This document shows positions 43,869 to 52,780 of a DNA stretch of 64,000 nucleotides, piece by piece. The position numbers and the translations under genes were made by a program. Location of the stretch: positions 25,847-89,846 of the forward strand of contig DJVH01000080.1 in the NCBI GenBank assembly GCA_002440825.1, in the 5' to 3' direction. Each line of letters starts with the position of its first letter. Position 1 is the first letter of the stretch. The stretch comes from Bacteriovoracaceae bacterium UBA6261. GTDB taxonomy: Bacteria; Bdellovibrionota; Bacteriovoracia; Bacteriovoracales; Bacteriovoracaceae. The notes beneath the pieces were generated by a model. It was not told the DNA's origin and searched no databases. It was given only the letters and a program-made list of their open reading frames with translations.

Positions 43869-43898
43869 TTGATTATGTCGGCGTCAAAGTTTTATATT
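43869..43898 (+). promoter_or_regulatory. Sigma70-type promoter of the methyltransferase gene
   Basis: TTGATT (43869-43874) and TATATT (43893-43898), five of six bases matching TATAAT, with an 18-base spacer. The ATG at 43953 lies about 48 bases downstream of the expected start and has an AGAGG site. Confidence 0.45.
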
Positions 43899-43952
43899 TT
43901 CTTTTTTCCATTAAACTCATAGTTAAGTTAGTCTAAGAAAGAGGTATAAAAG

Positions 43953-44606
43953 ATGAACTACTATGATGACTTGATAAGAAACTACCAGAAAGTGAATCGA
44001 TATAAAGACGAATTGATGACCGTCGATGGATTTTTTCAACTACCAGTTTCTAATAAACTATCTATGGAGCTTGCGAAAAATATAATCGTCTCAGAAAACT
44101 TCAAAAAAATTTTAGATATAGGAGCTAACGATAGGAAGTTCCACAAATATATTCCTGATCAATGTATGTATTATTCTGTCGATCAAGATAGATCGTTCAT
44201 TCATGATTTTCATGATATCCGAGAAGTACCTGCTGATCTAAAATTTGATATGATTACAATGTTTGCTGTTGTTGAGCATATTCAGCCTGATATTTTTATC
44301 AATCAATTTCTTCCATTCATTCAGCAACACATTATTGAGAATGGATATCTGATTATATCATCAAACAATATTTTTCATAATCTAGGGATCAGGACCGATT
44401 ATTCTCACGTAAAATCATATTCTCCAAGAGATCTGCATGCAATTTTAAGAAACTTTGGTTTTGAAAAGGTTTGTGTGTACAGAATCTCAATGATTAAATT
44501 GCGGTATCGTTGGTTTTTTGAAATTTTGAGTAAAACACTGTTTAGGCCTTATAGCATTGATTATTCGCCAGAAATATGTTGGATTTATAAGTATGTTGGG
44601 ATCTAA
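43953..44606 (+). CDS. SAM-dependent methyltransferase, AT-rich
   Basis: A 217-residue class I methyltransferase. Motif I reads ILDIGANDRKFHKYI, the post-I acidic position SVDQDRSF, and motif IV FDMITMFAVVEHI, followed by GYLIISSNN. The VVEHI-type motif is common in small-molecule and sugar methyltransferases (UbiE/COQ5-like). Target unknown. The gene is visibly more AT-rich than its neighbours, uses ATA and AGA freely, and stands alone between unrelated genes with its own promoter, so recent acquisition is possible. Confidence 0.8.
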   Translation: MNYYDDLIRNYQKVNRYKDELMTVDGFFQLPVSNKLSMELAKNIIVSENFKKILDIGANDRKFHKYIPDQCMYYSVDQDRSFIHDFHDIREVPADLKFDMITMFAVVEHIQPDIFINQFLPFIQQHIIENGYLIISSNNIFHNLGIRTDYSHVKSYSPRDLHAILRNFGFEKVCVYRISMIKLRYRWFFEILSKTLFRPYSIDYSPEICWIYKYVGI

Positions 44607-44694
44607 GATATCGATCATCCCCCTTACCTAAACCACGGCAAAGTTCTTTCGGAGCCGAAAAGACAACGCAAAAAGTGGACGCCCCGAAAATGAA

Positions 44695-45921
44695 TTAATC
44701 AATCCGAAACAAAGCAAACTTCAAATAACGGAGCTCTTCCATCGCAATCGGATAAGGATGATCGAAAGGCTGGCCGCCGTAATAAACGAGCGTTCCGCGT
44801 TTTCTTGTTTTGGAAAAAGCTTCACGGCAGATTTCCAGAAATTTATCAGTGCCGATATGGCTTGAACACGAGCTTGCTGCAAAGAGGCCGTTGTTGTTGA
44901 CCAGTCTCAATGATTCAGAAAAAACTTTGGTATAAGCGACGACGGCGCTTTCGACAGCTTTCTGATTGGGAGCAAAACTTGGCGGATCAGTAATAACCAG
45001 ATCCCATTTCGCTTTCTCTTTGATTCTTTCATCTATGAAAGCAAAGGCATCCTGTGCAATCGCTTCATGCTTCACTTTAAGATCATTGACTTCAAAATTG
45101 CGGACGGCTGCCGCTGTGGCCGCTTTGGCAATATCAACGCTGGTCACTTCTCTCGCTCCGCCCTTGGCGGCAAACACAGAAAATCCTCCGGTGTAACTGA
45201 AGAGATTGAGTACAGATTTGTCTTTACCGAATTGCCCGATCAGTTTTCGGTTATCTCTTTGATCAAGAAAAAATCCAGTCTTGGCAGCGTCGCGGATATT
45301 GCTGGCAAACACGCTTCCGTTTTCAAGAAACAAAACTTCTTCTTTGAGTTTTCCACAAATCTCGACGCCTTTGATCTCTTCATCATTTCTGCGTTTGTGA
45401 TATACCGTTTTAAGAAAAGGAAAGTCCTGCAGAAGTCTTTCAGCGATCCCTTGATGATTCCAGAAATTTTCGACTACCGGATGATCGTGTTTAATGACGG
45501 CAGTTTCATCATAGATGTCAATGATCAAACCAGGCATCCCATCGCCTTCTCCATTGATGAGTCGAAAGCTGTTAGTCAAAGAATTGCGGAAATTGATTCG
45601 CAAGGCGACGGCTTTCTTCCACTGCATTTCACTCCACTGAATCAGTGTATGCTGACTATTGCCCGCGCGAAAAAAAGCTTCGTCAGACAAAGAAAGCATT
45701 CTGAACCGCAGCTGAGTGTCTGCCTGAACCAGACCGATGCCCATGACTTCATTTTTGATCTTTAACAGAGCAAGCCCACCTTTGGTTTTGTCATTCTTGT
45801 CAAAACAATCAGCGAAGATCCATCTGTGCCCGCGCTTTAAATGTTTAGTGACGTCACGGATGAGTGAAATCTCGGGAATTTTTCCCTCTGGAATATTGAT
45901 CAATAATTGTGAATTTGCCAT
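44695..45921 (-). CDS. rlmI: 23S rRNA m5C methyltransferase, RlmI family
   Basis: A 408-residue class I rRNA methyltransferase with an N-terminal PUA domain (about 1-75, HLKRGHRWIFADCF), an EEHEA-like middle part (FRLINGEGDGMPGLIIDIYD) and a C-terminal Rossmann domain: motif X/I region GFFLDQRDNR and LNLFSYTGGFSVFAAKGGA, TSVDIAK, the catalytic motif VITDPPSFA and the Cys of ASSCSSHIG. RlmI methylates C1962 of 23S rRNA in E. coli; family assignment is firm, exact base inferred. It is a single gene on this strand. Confidence 0.9.
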   Translation of the reverse strand: MANSQLLINIPEGKIPEISLIRDVTKHLKRGHRWIFADCFDKNDKTKGGLALLKIKNEVMGIGLVQADTQLRFRMLSLSDEAFFRAGNSQHTLIQWSEMQWKKAVALRINFRNSLTNSFRLINGEGDGMPGLIIDIYDETAVIKHDHPVVENFWNHQGIAERLLQDFPFLKTVYHKRRNDEEIKGVEICGKLKEEVLFLENGSVFASNIRDAAKTGFFLDQRDNRKLIGQFGKDKSVLNLFSYTGGFSVFAAKGGAREVTSVDIAKAATAAAVRNFEVNDLKVKHEAIAQDAFAFIDERIKEKAKWDLVITDPPSFAPNQKAVESAVVAYTKVFSESLRLVNNNGLFAASSCSSHIGTDKFLEICREAFSKTRKRGTLVYYGGQPFDHPYPIAMEELRYLKFALFRID

Positions 45922-45951
45922 AAAAGATCCGGTGAAGTTTTCACCATAATA

Positions 45952-46794
45952 CTACACTTTGATGATATTGGCGACGGCAGAAGCAATAACTAAAGCGGCT
46001 CCCGAAAGCTGCAATACCGAAAGCTTATCGCCAAGAAAGAGAGCAGAAAATAAAATAGTGATAGGAGCGATGGTGTAATAAGCAAGCCCTGTGATATTGG
46101 GAGAAACAGTTGAAGAAATTTTGGCCCAAAGACTGTGCGCGATCAGTGTTCCGAAAACACCGAGAAAAATCATGGCGGCCCAATCCACAGGACGCAGGCT
46201 CCAGCTTGTTTGACCAATAAAAAAGAAAAAGAACACAAGGGCCCCTGCAAACTGCGAGAAGATTCTCGTCTGCTGGTTAAACGCCTCCGTTTTTTTATGC
46301 ATCACTGGAATGAGGGCAAAGGAAGTTGCACTCAAAAGCGCCAGTACAAGGCCGAGAGTCATTTCGTTTTGAAAGTTCCAGGACGGAATGATCATGACAA
46401 TCCCCACGAAAGACAAAAACAAGCAAACGACATCTTTTTTTGTAATGTGATGATCAAGAAAGAGCGTCCCCGCAAGAATCAGCTGAATGCCATAGGTTGA
46501 AAGCCCCAGCACACCGATGGAAGGGCCTCCGATTTTCACGCCATAGGCATAAGTTATCCAGTGGATGAAAAAAATGAATCCAATGAGCCAAAGCTTCGCG
46601 CCCTCTTTGGTGAAAAATTTGTGAAAAGATATTTTTTTTCGCCAGAGAACGGCAAGCGCACCGACGGTCACCAGGAGCCTGAACAGACAAATAGTCAAAG
46701 GCGTCGCCGTAGTATACTTGATCGCGAGTGGAACAAATGCGAAGATTAATATGGAAAAAAGACCTTGTAAAAACATCCTTTCATTAGAAAGCAT
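45952..46794 (-). CDS. DMT-superfamily (EamA) transporter
   Basis: A 280-residue inner-membrane carrier with ten hydrophobic segments in two repeats of the EamA type (FLFISV-like FIFFIHWITYAYGVKIGG in the first, AMIFLGVFGTLIAHSLWAKI in the second). The frame is open to 46971, but that extension overlaps the divergent DUF1003 gene and looks non-coding; 46794 begins at the first membrane segment. Substrate is not predictable; many members export amino acids or metabolites. Confidence 0.84.
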   Translation of the reverse strand: MLSNERMFLQGLFSILIFAFVPLAIKYTTATPLTICLFRLLVTVGALAVLWRKKISFHKFFTKEGAKLWLIGFIFFIHWITYAYGVKIGGPSIGVLGLSTYGIQLILAGTLFLDHHITKKDVVCLFLSFVGIVMIIPSWNFQNEMTLGLVLALLSATSFALIPVMHKKTEAFNQQTRIFSQFAGALVFFFFFIGQTSWSLRPVDWAAMIFLGVFGTLIAHSLWAKISSTVSPNITGLAYYTIAPITILFSALFLGDKLSVLQLSGAALVIASAVANIIKV

Positions 46795-46812
46795 TTTAGA
46801 CCGGAGATCAAC

Positions 46813-47535
46813 ATGCAAGATACGACAACGATTCCCCGCAGAGAAAAAAGATTGCATGAATGTGTCGTTTGTAAAAATAAGTTCCAGACGAGAGAAGTCG
46901 AACCGATTGATACCATCAGTGAATCTCTCTTTAAGGCCATCAAGGCAGCGGCACCGAACCTGGATGAGCATGGCTATATTTGTCTCAACGATTTAAATAA
47001 GATCAGAAGAGAGTATTTCAAGCAGCTCATCAAAGAAGAAAAGGGCGACTTAACGGAAGTGGAAAAAGCAGTTTACGAAGCTCTTAGAGAACACGAAATT
47101 CTTTCCAGCAGCGAACTGAGAAAAACGCAAAAAAGAAAAACCTTCGGAGAAAAGCTCTCGGACAAAATCGCCGAGTTCGGCGGATCGTGGTCTTTCATCA
47201 TCATTTGTATTTTTTCGCTCTCAGTTTGGGTGATGTGGAACAGCCGCTCAAACTACCGCTTCGATCCCTACCCTTTTATTCTGCTCAATCTTTTTCTCTC
47301 TTGTGTGGCCGCTCTACAGGCGCCGATCATTATGATGAGCCAGAACCGGCAGCAAGAGCGTGATCGCCAGCACCAGGAACAGGATTACAAAGTGAACCTG
47401 AAATCAGAAGTCGAAATTCGCATTCTGAATGAAAAAATCGATAAATTGATTTCGCATCAATGGCAGCGCTTACTTGAAATTCAGGAAATGCAGATGGATT
47501 TTATGGAAGAACTCAATAGCAAAAGACCAAAATAA
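46813..47535 (+). CDS. DUF1003 domain membrane protein
   Basis: A 240-residue protein. The N terminus has a CxxC (ECVVCKNKF) that may bind zinc, then a helical part, then the DUF1003 domain with two membrane segments (GSWSFIIICIFSLSVWVMWN and FLSCVAALQAPIIMMSQNRQ) and a charged C-terminal helix (QDYKVNLKSEVEIRILNEKI). Function is unknown. CCGGAG precedes the ATG. It ends in a strong terminator. Confidence 0.87.
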   Translation: MQDTTTIPRREKRLHECVVCKNKFQTREVEPIDTISESLFKAIKAAAPNLDEHGYICLNDLNKIRREYFKQLIKEEKGDLTEVEKAVYEALREHEILSSSELRKTQKRKTFGEKLSDKIAEFGGSWSFIIICIFSLSVWVMWNSRSNYRFDPYPFILLNLFLSCVAALQAPIIMMSQNRQQERDRQHQEQDYKVNLKSEVEIRILNEKIDKLISHQWQRLLEIQEMQMDFMEELNSKRPK

Positions 47536-47550
47536 TCAACACGACAAAAA

Positions 47551-47579
47551 AAAGCCCCACAATGTGGGGCTTTTTTATT
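47551..47579. terminator. Bidirectional terminator between DUF1003 and speE
   Basis: AAAGCCCCACA (47551-47561) pairs with TGTGGGGCTTT (47563-47573) with a T run on each strand. It ends both convergent genes; the speE stop codon begins at 47580. Confidence 0.9.
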
Positions 47580-48446
47580 TTAGCAACCTGTCACTTTTTT
47601 ATGAATATTGGAAAGATTGAAAGCACCTTTATGCCAATCCATATTGTACCACTTGAGCGATTTTTGCAGCTCCGTCATGAAAGGAATTTTTCTTTCATTC
47701 AGAGTCGTCGGCTGAAGACCTTTTGAAGCAAAAGCAAAAGTCCAGAACACGCCTGGATAAATCAACATCGGCCCGGTAAAAGATTTGACCACCGGATAAA
47801 CATTTCTCAGGTTATCGTAGAACGATTTGATGCCGTATTCGTCATAAAAAGGATTTTCAGTTTGTGCCATCATGATGCCATTGTCTGTCAGTGCATCAGA
47901 AACATGCTTATAGAATTCCTGAGTGAAAAGACCGGCCGCAAAGTCTTCCGGATCAGTTGAATCGATGATGATGACGTCAAAAAAGTTTTTATACGACTTG
48001 ATGTACTCGACTCCATCCTGAGGACGAACATTGACTCTTTTATCCGCAAGACCTGACGTACAGTCCGGGAAATATTGCTTTGAAACTTCGATAACGCGTT
48101 CATCGATTTCCACCAGATCAATGCGCTCAATTTCCGGATGTTTGACGAATTCGCGAACGATACCGCCATCGCCGCCGCCAATAATCAGAACATTTTTAAT
48201 TCCCGGGTGAACCATTGAAGGAATATGACCCATAACTTCGTGATAAACGAATTCATCGCGGTCAGAAACCATGGTTTTTCCGTCGAGAAGAAGAAGTCTT
48301 CCGACTCCATGAGTATCTAATACTTCAATCTTTTGATATTCCGACTTTTCTGTATGCAAAACTGATTTTATTTTAAATCCTGTTGCCACAGTTTTATGAA
48401 AATAGCGTTCAGCATACCATTCGTTTCCTAAAAATTGATCAGTCAT
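47580..48446 (-). CDS. speE: Spermidine synthase
   Basis: Transfers an aminopropyl group from decarboxylated SAM to putrescine. 288 residues. The SAM-fold marks are LIIGGGDGGIVREF (GGGDGG 90-95), LVEIDERVIE, and the catalytic Asp162 in IIIDSTDPED; the substrate loop WYAERYFHKT is at the N terminus. The start at 48446 has TGGAG upstream. It is divergent from speD, the gene for the enzyme that makes its decarboxylated SAM, with a perfect inverted repeat between. Confidence 0.95.
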   Translation of the reverse strand: MTDQFLGNEWYAERYFHKTVATGFKIKSVLHTEKSEYQKIEVLDTHGVGRLLLLDGKTMVSDRDEFVYHEVMGHIPSMVHPGIKNVLIIGGGDGGIVREFVKHPEIERIDLVEIDERVIEVSKQYFPDCTSGLADKRVNVRPQDGVEYIKSYKNFFDVIIIDSTDPEDFAAGLFTQEFYKHVSDALTDNGIMMAQTENPFYDEYGIKSFYDNLRNVYPVVKSFTGPMLIYPGVFWTFAFASKGLQPTTLNERKIPFMTELQKSLKWYNMDWHKGAFNLSNIHKKVTGC

Positions 48447-48483
48447 AACTCTCCAAAAATTACAGTTTAACCCAAGAATAATT

Positions 48484-48507
48484 TGTCACATTATTAGTTT
48501 TGTGACA
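48484..48507. promoter_or_regulatory. Inverted repeat in the speE-speD divergent promoter region
   Basis: TGTCACA (48484-48490) and TGTGACA (48501-48507) are perfect 7-base arms 10 bases apart in the 118-base gap. The layout differs from a CRP site (TGTGA-N6-TCACA), so another dimeric regulator is likely. Confidence 0.55.
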
Positions 48508-48564
48508 CATAGATAGTTCGTGATTTCTAAGAAGACAATCTTTAATTAAAGGAAATGAAAGGGT

Positions 48565-49344
48565 ATGTTTCAGTCAAATTTAAAAGGTGATGAGAAAATT
48601 AAAATTTCAGGATTTAACAACCTCACAAAGATCCTGAGTTTTAACCTGTATGATTTCTGCATTGCTCTAAATGATGAAGAAAAGGCCCAATACGTAAATT
48701 ATATTCACGACAAATATAACGCGAACAGAATCGCGGAAATTTCTAAAAAAATCGTTGAAATTATCGAAGCCAATATCCTTGCTGTTTCTGTTCAGGATTA
48801 CGATCCGGTTGGAGCTTCAACGATGGTCCTTATGTCTGACTTAAAAGGCGGTGGAGAGCCGATCCCTTCTGTTCAGGTCAGCGCTCACCTCGACAAATCT
48901 CACATCACTTCTCACACTTACCCGGACGCTTCGGATCCTGAAGGCATCTGCTCGTTCCGCGTAGATATCGACGTGGCCACTTGTGGAGAAATCATTCCTC
49001 TCAACGCCATCAATTATCTTTTTGAATCTTTTGAATGCGACGTTGTTTACGTAGACTATGTTGTCCGTGGCTACGCTCGCCTGGAAAACGGAAAGAAAAT
49101 TTACAATGATCAGATCTTCAATTCGATTCAGGACTTCATTAAACCAGAAATCAAATCGGACTTCACTTACATCTCAGATATCAACATGCCTCAAAACAAT
49201 ATCTGGCAGTCAAAATTTCTTGTAAAAGAAAAAGGCCCGGAAAATTATCTGTTGAATCCAGAAGATGTGAACAATCCGGCCGTTCCAGAAAAAATGGAAC
49301 TTCTAAAAAAAGAAATGCTCGAAGTTTATCACATGATTCACTAG
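48565..49344 (+). CDS. speD: S-adenosylmethionine decarboxylase (class 1A, E. coli type)
   Basis: A 259-residue proenzyme that cuts itself between Lys111 and Ser112 (DKSHITSHTYPD, 110-121) to make the pyruvoyl cofactor, then decarboxylates SAM for SpeE. The His and Cys of catalysis are in AHLDKSHITS and VDIDVATCGEI. Length and sequence fit the large bacterial SpeD type. The ATG follows a GAAAGGG-type site. It reads away from speE. Confidence 0.95.
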   Translation: MFQSNLKGDEKIKISGFNNLTKILSFNLYDFCIALNDEEKAQYVNYIHDKYNANRIAEISKKIVEIIEANILAVSVQDYDPVGASTMVLMSDLKGGGEPIPSVQVSAHLDKSHITSHTYPDASDPEGICSFRVDIDVATCGEIIPLNAINYLFESFECDVVYVDYVVRGYARLENGKKIYNDQIFNSIQDFIKPEIKSDFTYISDINMPQNNIWQSKFLVKEKGPENYLLNPEDVNNPAVPEKMELLKKEMLEVYHMIH

Positions 49345-49365
49345 AATCATTTCCCCGGAGTTACA

Positions 49366-50376
49366 ATGTCAGCCAATCTTTGGGGAAATAATCAAACGCA
49401 GTTTTTCTTTGAACTCAATCCCGATTTAGTTCTCGATACCGTCGAGTCGCTGGGTTTTAAAACAACCGGCAGAGTTCTCACAATGAACTCGATGGAAAAT
49501 CGTGTGTACGAAGTCGAAATTGAATCAGAGTCAGACAATCCGAGTGATCATTTTAAAATCATCAAATTTTACCGTCCGGGACGATGGAGCAAAATTCAGA
49601 TTCAGGAAGAACATGACTTTCTAGCTGATCTTTCTGAATTTGAAGTGCCAGTGATTGCGCCGATTCAGTTTGATGGCCAGTCGCTCTTCACAATGAAAGA
49701 GCTGGAACTGTATTTCACTGTTTTCAACAAACAAGGCGGCCGTGCCCCTGATGAATTTACAAACGAAGAAATTGAACAAGTCGGAAGACTTCTCGCCCGC
49801 CTTCACAATGTCGGTTCAATGAAGGATGCTCCCCACCGCTTAAAACTCACTCCGGAAATTTATCTGAAATCCAATATGGATTTTCTACTCGATCAAAAAA
49901 TCATCCCTTCTCATCTTGAGAAGATGTACAAAGACGTTCTGGAACAAATCTATTCGCTGACAAAAAATCGTTTTAAAAATATCTCGTATCAGCGCATTCA
50001 TGGCGACTGTCACCTCGGCAACATTATCAAACGTGGCGATGTTTTTTATCTCATCGACTTTGATGACATGGTGATGGGTCCATGTGTGCAGGATATGTGG
50101 CTTCTGCTTCCGGGCAGAGATGAATACGCAAACAATCTGCGCTCGCGATTAATTGAATCTTATATGACCATGAGAGATTTTAATTTTGAAGAGCTTCGCC
50201 TGACGGAAACATTGCGTACACTCAGAATGATCAATTACGCAGCCTGGATTGCTAAAAGATACGAGGACCCGGCCTTTAAAAATGCTTTTCCATTCTTTGA
50301 GCAGCCTAGTTATTGGGAAGGACAAATCAATGATCTTCGGGAGCAGATTTATTATCTGTCTGAAAACGAATATTAA
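49366..50376 (+). CDS. srkA: Stress response kinase SrkA (YihE)
   Basis: A 336-residue APH-fold protein kinase-like protein. Kinase marks: the catalytic loop RIHGDCHLGNII, metal site LIDFDDMVMGP and later WLLLPGRDEYAN. SrkA damps stress-induced death in E. coli, reportedly through the MazF pathway. Start 49366 has CGGAGT upstream, 21 bases after speD, so it may be in the speD unit. The 3' end overlaps a convergent gene by four bases. Confidence 0.9.
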   Translation: MSANLWGNNQTQFFFELNPDLVLDTVESLGFKTTGRVLTMNSMENRVYEVEIESESDNPSDHFKIIKFYRPGRWSKIQIQEEHDFLADLSEFEVPVIAPIQFDGQSLFTMKELELYFTVFNKQGGRAPDEFTNEEIEQVGRLLARLHNVGSMKDAPHRLKLTPEIYLKSNMDFLLDQKIIPSHLEKMYKDVLEQIYSLTKNRFKNISYQRIHGDCHLGNIIKRGDVFYLIDFDDMVMGPCVQDMWLLLPGRDEYANNLRSRLIESYMTMRDFNFEELRLTETLRTLRMINYAAWIAKRYEDPAFKNAFPFFEQPSYWEGQINDLREQIYYLSENEY

Positions 50377-51509
50377 AAATTTCTTACGTAATCATCAATA
50401 TTGAATTTGAATCGCGCACGATCAAGCACTTCCTGAGTAGAAATTCTTTTGTCCTGAGCGCGCAATCGAAGTTGCCTGAAGTTTTGTAAAACAGGATTTT
50501 TCACCTGCTGCTTTTCCATTTCTTCAATCACTATTTGATTCTTCTCATAAAGGGTTTCTGCGAGCGCGAGCCAGTTCCCTCCTCTTAAAAGAGGCGAATA
50601 GAGATAGTAATTTCTCTTTTTTACCTGCAACGCTAAAAACCTTTCATCGAGAACATAGTCACCGCTTTGATTCGCTTGTGAAGGAGCAAAGATGAGCGGA
50701 AAGTAAGGTTGGTCCACTTTGGATTTATTCCCTTTATCCTTTAAGAGAATATTTTGTTTCTCTGCCATTCCTTTAAGCATAAGACAGGCCTTATCGTGAT
50801 CTTCTGTGACTTTAATCCCCCACTTGGAAACGAAACAATGAGAGTTCGTGCATTTGGGATATTGAGGGTGACAATGAACATGAAAATTTTGTAGGGCCCT
50901 ATCGATCCAGTCAGAAGAGAAAGCAAACAAATTGAGATAGAAATATTGTTCATCCGATCGATTAGCGACTGTTTGAGCTTTGTGACCTGCTTGATTGCGG
51001 TACTCTGCAAAGTTGTCAATATTCGGTTCACATATGTAGTTCATGTTCTGACAAACTGACTTGGGAATGACACCTGGAAATTTTGCTTTTTCAGCATCGC
51101 TGAACTCACAAGTGTTTTCAGGATCACCATTTCTTTTTGAGATAGGAAGAAAAAGTCTATAGCGATCATTCACTTTGTTGCAGGCATCAATTTGCTGATA
51201 AAAATCCTTCGCAAGATCAAAAGAAGACATGGCAGCAGAATAAAAAAGCGACGCCGCTTCAAGATCATTGAGCGCAACAGCTTGAGGATCTCCAGAGACA
51301 GCTGTCCCGAATTTCAAAAAAGCTGCTCTCGCCACCGGATAATCAGAGGGAATTTTCTCCGAGAGATTAAAAATCTTATCCTGATTTTCTATATAAGCTT
51401 TTATAAATTCTATACGTCGTTCAATGGTTTCTTTGGTCATGGCCGCATAGACACTTGAATCAAGACCAAAATTGAGGATTAGAAGGAGCGAGAAAAGACT
51501 TTTTATCAT
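50373..51509 (-). CDS. Exported hypothetical protein, 378 residues
   Basis: A Cys-rich exported protein; signal peptide about 1-21 (MIKSLFSLLLILNFGLDSSV then YAA). The mature region is helical with a Cys-rich stretch in the middle (KVNDRY... CEFSDAEK, SVCQNMNYICEP, HCHPQYPKCTNSHC), suggesting several disulphides or a metal site. The frame opens at 51599, but start 51509 gives the signal peptide and lies six bases after a perfect TATAAT box, with no ribosome binding site. No family is recognised. Confidence 0.68.
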   Translation of the reverse strand: MIKSLFSLLLILNFGLDSSVYAAMTKETIERRIEFIKAYIENQDKIFNLSEKIPSDYPVARAAFLKFGTAVSGDPQAVALNDLEAASLFYSAAMSSFDLAKDFYQQIDACNKVNDRYRLFLPISKRNGDPENTCEFSDAEKAKFPGVIPKSVCQNMNYICEPNIDNFAEYRNQAGHKAQTVANRSDEQYFYLNLFAFSSDWIDRALQNFHVHCHPQYPKCTNSHCFVSKWGIKVTEDHDKACLMLKGMAEKQNILLKDKGNKSKVDQPYFPLIFAPSQANQSGDYVLDERFLALQVKKRNYYLYSPLLRGGNWLALAETLYEKNQIVIEEMEKQQVKNPVLQNFRQLRLRAQDKRISTQEVLDRARFKFNIDDYVRNF

Positions 51510-51515
51510 TCGGGC

Positions 51516-51521
51516 ATTATA
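51516..51521 (-). promoter_or_regulatory. Perfect TATAAT box abutting the start (leaderless)
   Basis: TATAAT (complement of 51516-51521) ends six bases before the ATG at 51509, so the predicted transcript begins at the start codon. GGAAGG lies immediately upstream of the box and is too far away to be a ribosome site. Confidence 0.6.
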
Positions 51522-51654
51522 CCTTCCCTTTTCTTTGAAACCTTCAAGAAAAAGCATTTTCAATAGCTTGAAAAACATATAAATACTTCCGGCCGGCAAC
51601 TATCTCTGCCGTTTTCAGAGTAAGCTAAAGCACTTTTTCTTTTAGGAGTTGTTT

Positions 51655-52107
51655 ATGAAAATCTTTCTGACACTGATCATGCTTGTTGCGACGACCTCTG
51701 CCTATTCAAACGAAGTAAACATCAAAGGACTAAAAGCTAAGGCCCTCATGGACACACTTCTTTCAAACGAAAAGTTGCAGATTTTTCAAGATGGAGGAAT
51801 GGGAAAAATTTATTTAACGATGACCAACGTCAGCTGCTTAAAAAATACATTTCCAGGAAAAGAAATGATCGCCTGCACCTTTCACGGCGAAGACGCATCA
51901 ACAGAAGTAAAACTTTATTCAACTGAAGATAGAGGCATGGAAGAAATTCGTTACGTTTTAGTTGAAGCTTCAAAAAATGAAACGCAGACAACTGATACGA
52001 TGAAAGAGCTTTCCATCAAGAAGCTGGCATGCAAAGTTTCAGGGCTTGGGCATGTTCTTGACGACAATGACGTCGAATTAAAATACACCTGCGCTCTCAC
52101 GCTCTAA
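51655..52107 (+). CDS. Small exported protein, 150 residues
   Basis: The start is the ATG at 51655 behind TAGGAG; a TTG six bases upstream is less likely. Signal peptide MKIFLTLIMLVATTSAYS, then a beta-rich domain with four Cys in the mature part (VSCLKN, IACTFHG, LACKVSG, YTCALTL), probably two disulphides. No family is recognised. It converges on folE. Confidence 0.7.
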   Translation: MKIFLTLIMLVATTSAYSNEVNIKGLKAKALMDTLLSNEKLQIFQDGGMGKIYLTMTNVSCLKNTFPGKEMIACTFHGEDASTEVKLYSTEDRGMEEIRYVLVEASKNETQTTDTMKELSIKKLACKVSGLGHVLDDNDVELKYTCALTL

Positions 52108-52114
52108 GCAGGGG

Positions 52115-52771
52115 CTAATAAACCACTTCATGTCCGCGCGGAATGGAATTCATAAATTCCATTCTGTGCGAAGTATCTTCTTTGAAGACACCTGAAAGCT
52201 TCGATGTTCTCGTCATAGACGTCACATCTTTAATCCCTCTGGTCTTCACACACGAGTGCATTGCATCTGTGACAACAGCAACGTCCTGAGTTTCAAGAAT
52301 CGCACAAAGGGCCTGGTGAATCTGAAGAGTCAGTCTCTCCTGAATCTGTGGGCGTTTAGCGAAATAATCAACGATGCGGTTGAGTTTTGAAAGACCGATG
52401 ACCTTTCTATTGGGAACGTAAGCGATGTGTGTTTTTCCGATAATCGGAACAAAATGATGTTCGCAGTGTGAGTTTGTCACGATATTGATTTCAACAACCG
52501 CGTGATCGTAGTCAAATTTATTTTCAACAATTGTGATCTTGGGAAAATTTTCTTCCTGCAATCCCCAGAAGACTTCATCGACAAACATTTTAGAAACTCT
52601 ATGAGGAGTTTCGCGAAGAGAATCGTCAGTCAAATCCAGACCAAGAGTCTGCATGATCTCAGTAAAAAGACTTTCGATCTTTTTCTTTTTTTCATCATTC
52701 GTAAGCTTATTTTCTACAACCGGAGTTGGAGTCACTTTTTTTAATACAGCTTTTGGATCAATCATTGTCAT
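52115..52771 (-). CDS. folE: GTP cyclohydrolase I
   Basis: Converts GTP to dihydroneopterin triphosphate, the first step of folate and of queuosine synthesis. 218 residues. Zinc and active-site motifs: SHCEHHFVPI (Cys and His ligands), then GLSKLNRIVDYFAKRPQIQE and the second zinc Cys in AMHSCVKTRG. An N-terminal extension of about 30 residues precedes the fold. The start at 52771 has AGGAA upstream, nine bases after queD. Confidence 0.96.
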   Translation of the reverse strand: MTMIDPKAVLKKVTPTPVVENKLTNDEKKKKIESLFTEIMQTLGLDLTDDSLRETPHRVSKMFVDEVFWGLQEENFPKITIVENKFDYDHAVVEINIVTNSHCEHHFVPIIGKTHIAYVPNRKVIGLSKLNRIVDYFAKRPQIQERLTLQIHQALCAILETQDVAVVTDAMHSCVKTRGIKDVTSMTRTSKLSGVFKEDTSHRMEFMNSIPRGHEVVY

Positions 52772-52780
52772 TGTTTATTC

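Noticed and set aside
44607..44694. Small hairpin TTTCGG-AG-CCGAAA in the gap after the methyltransferase
   Set aside because: The loop is too short and no T run follows on either strand, so it is not called a terminator.
45067..45765. Long antisense frame (232 codons) on the plus strand
   Set aside because: It lies wholly within rlmI, whose motifs and family length are clear; it has no ribosome site and no recognisable domain.
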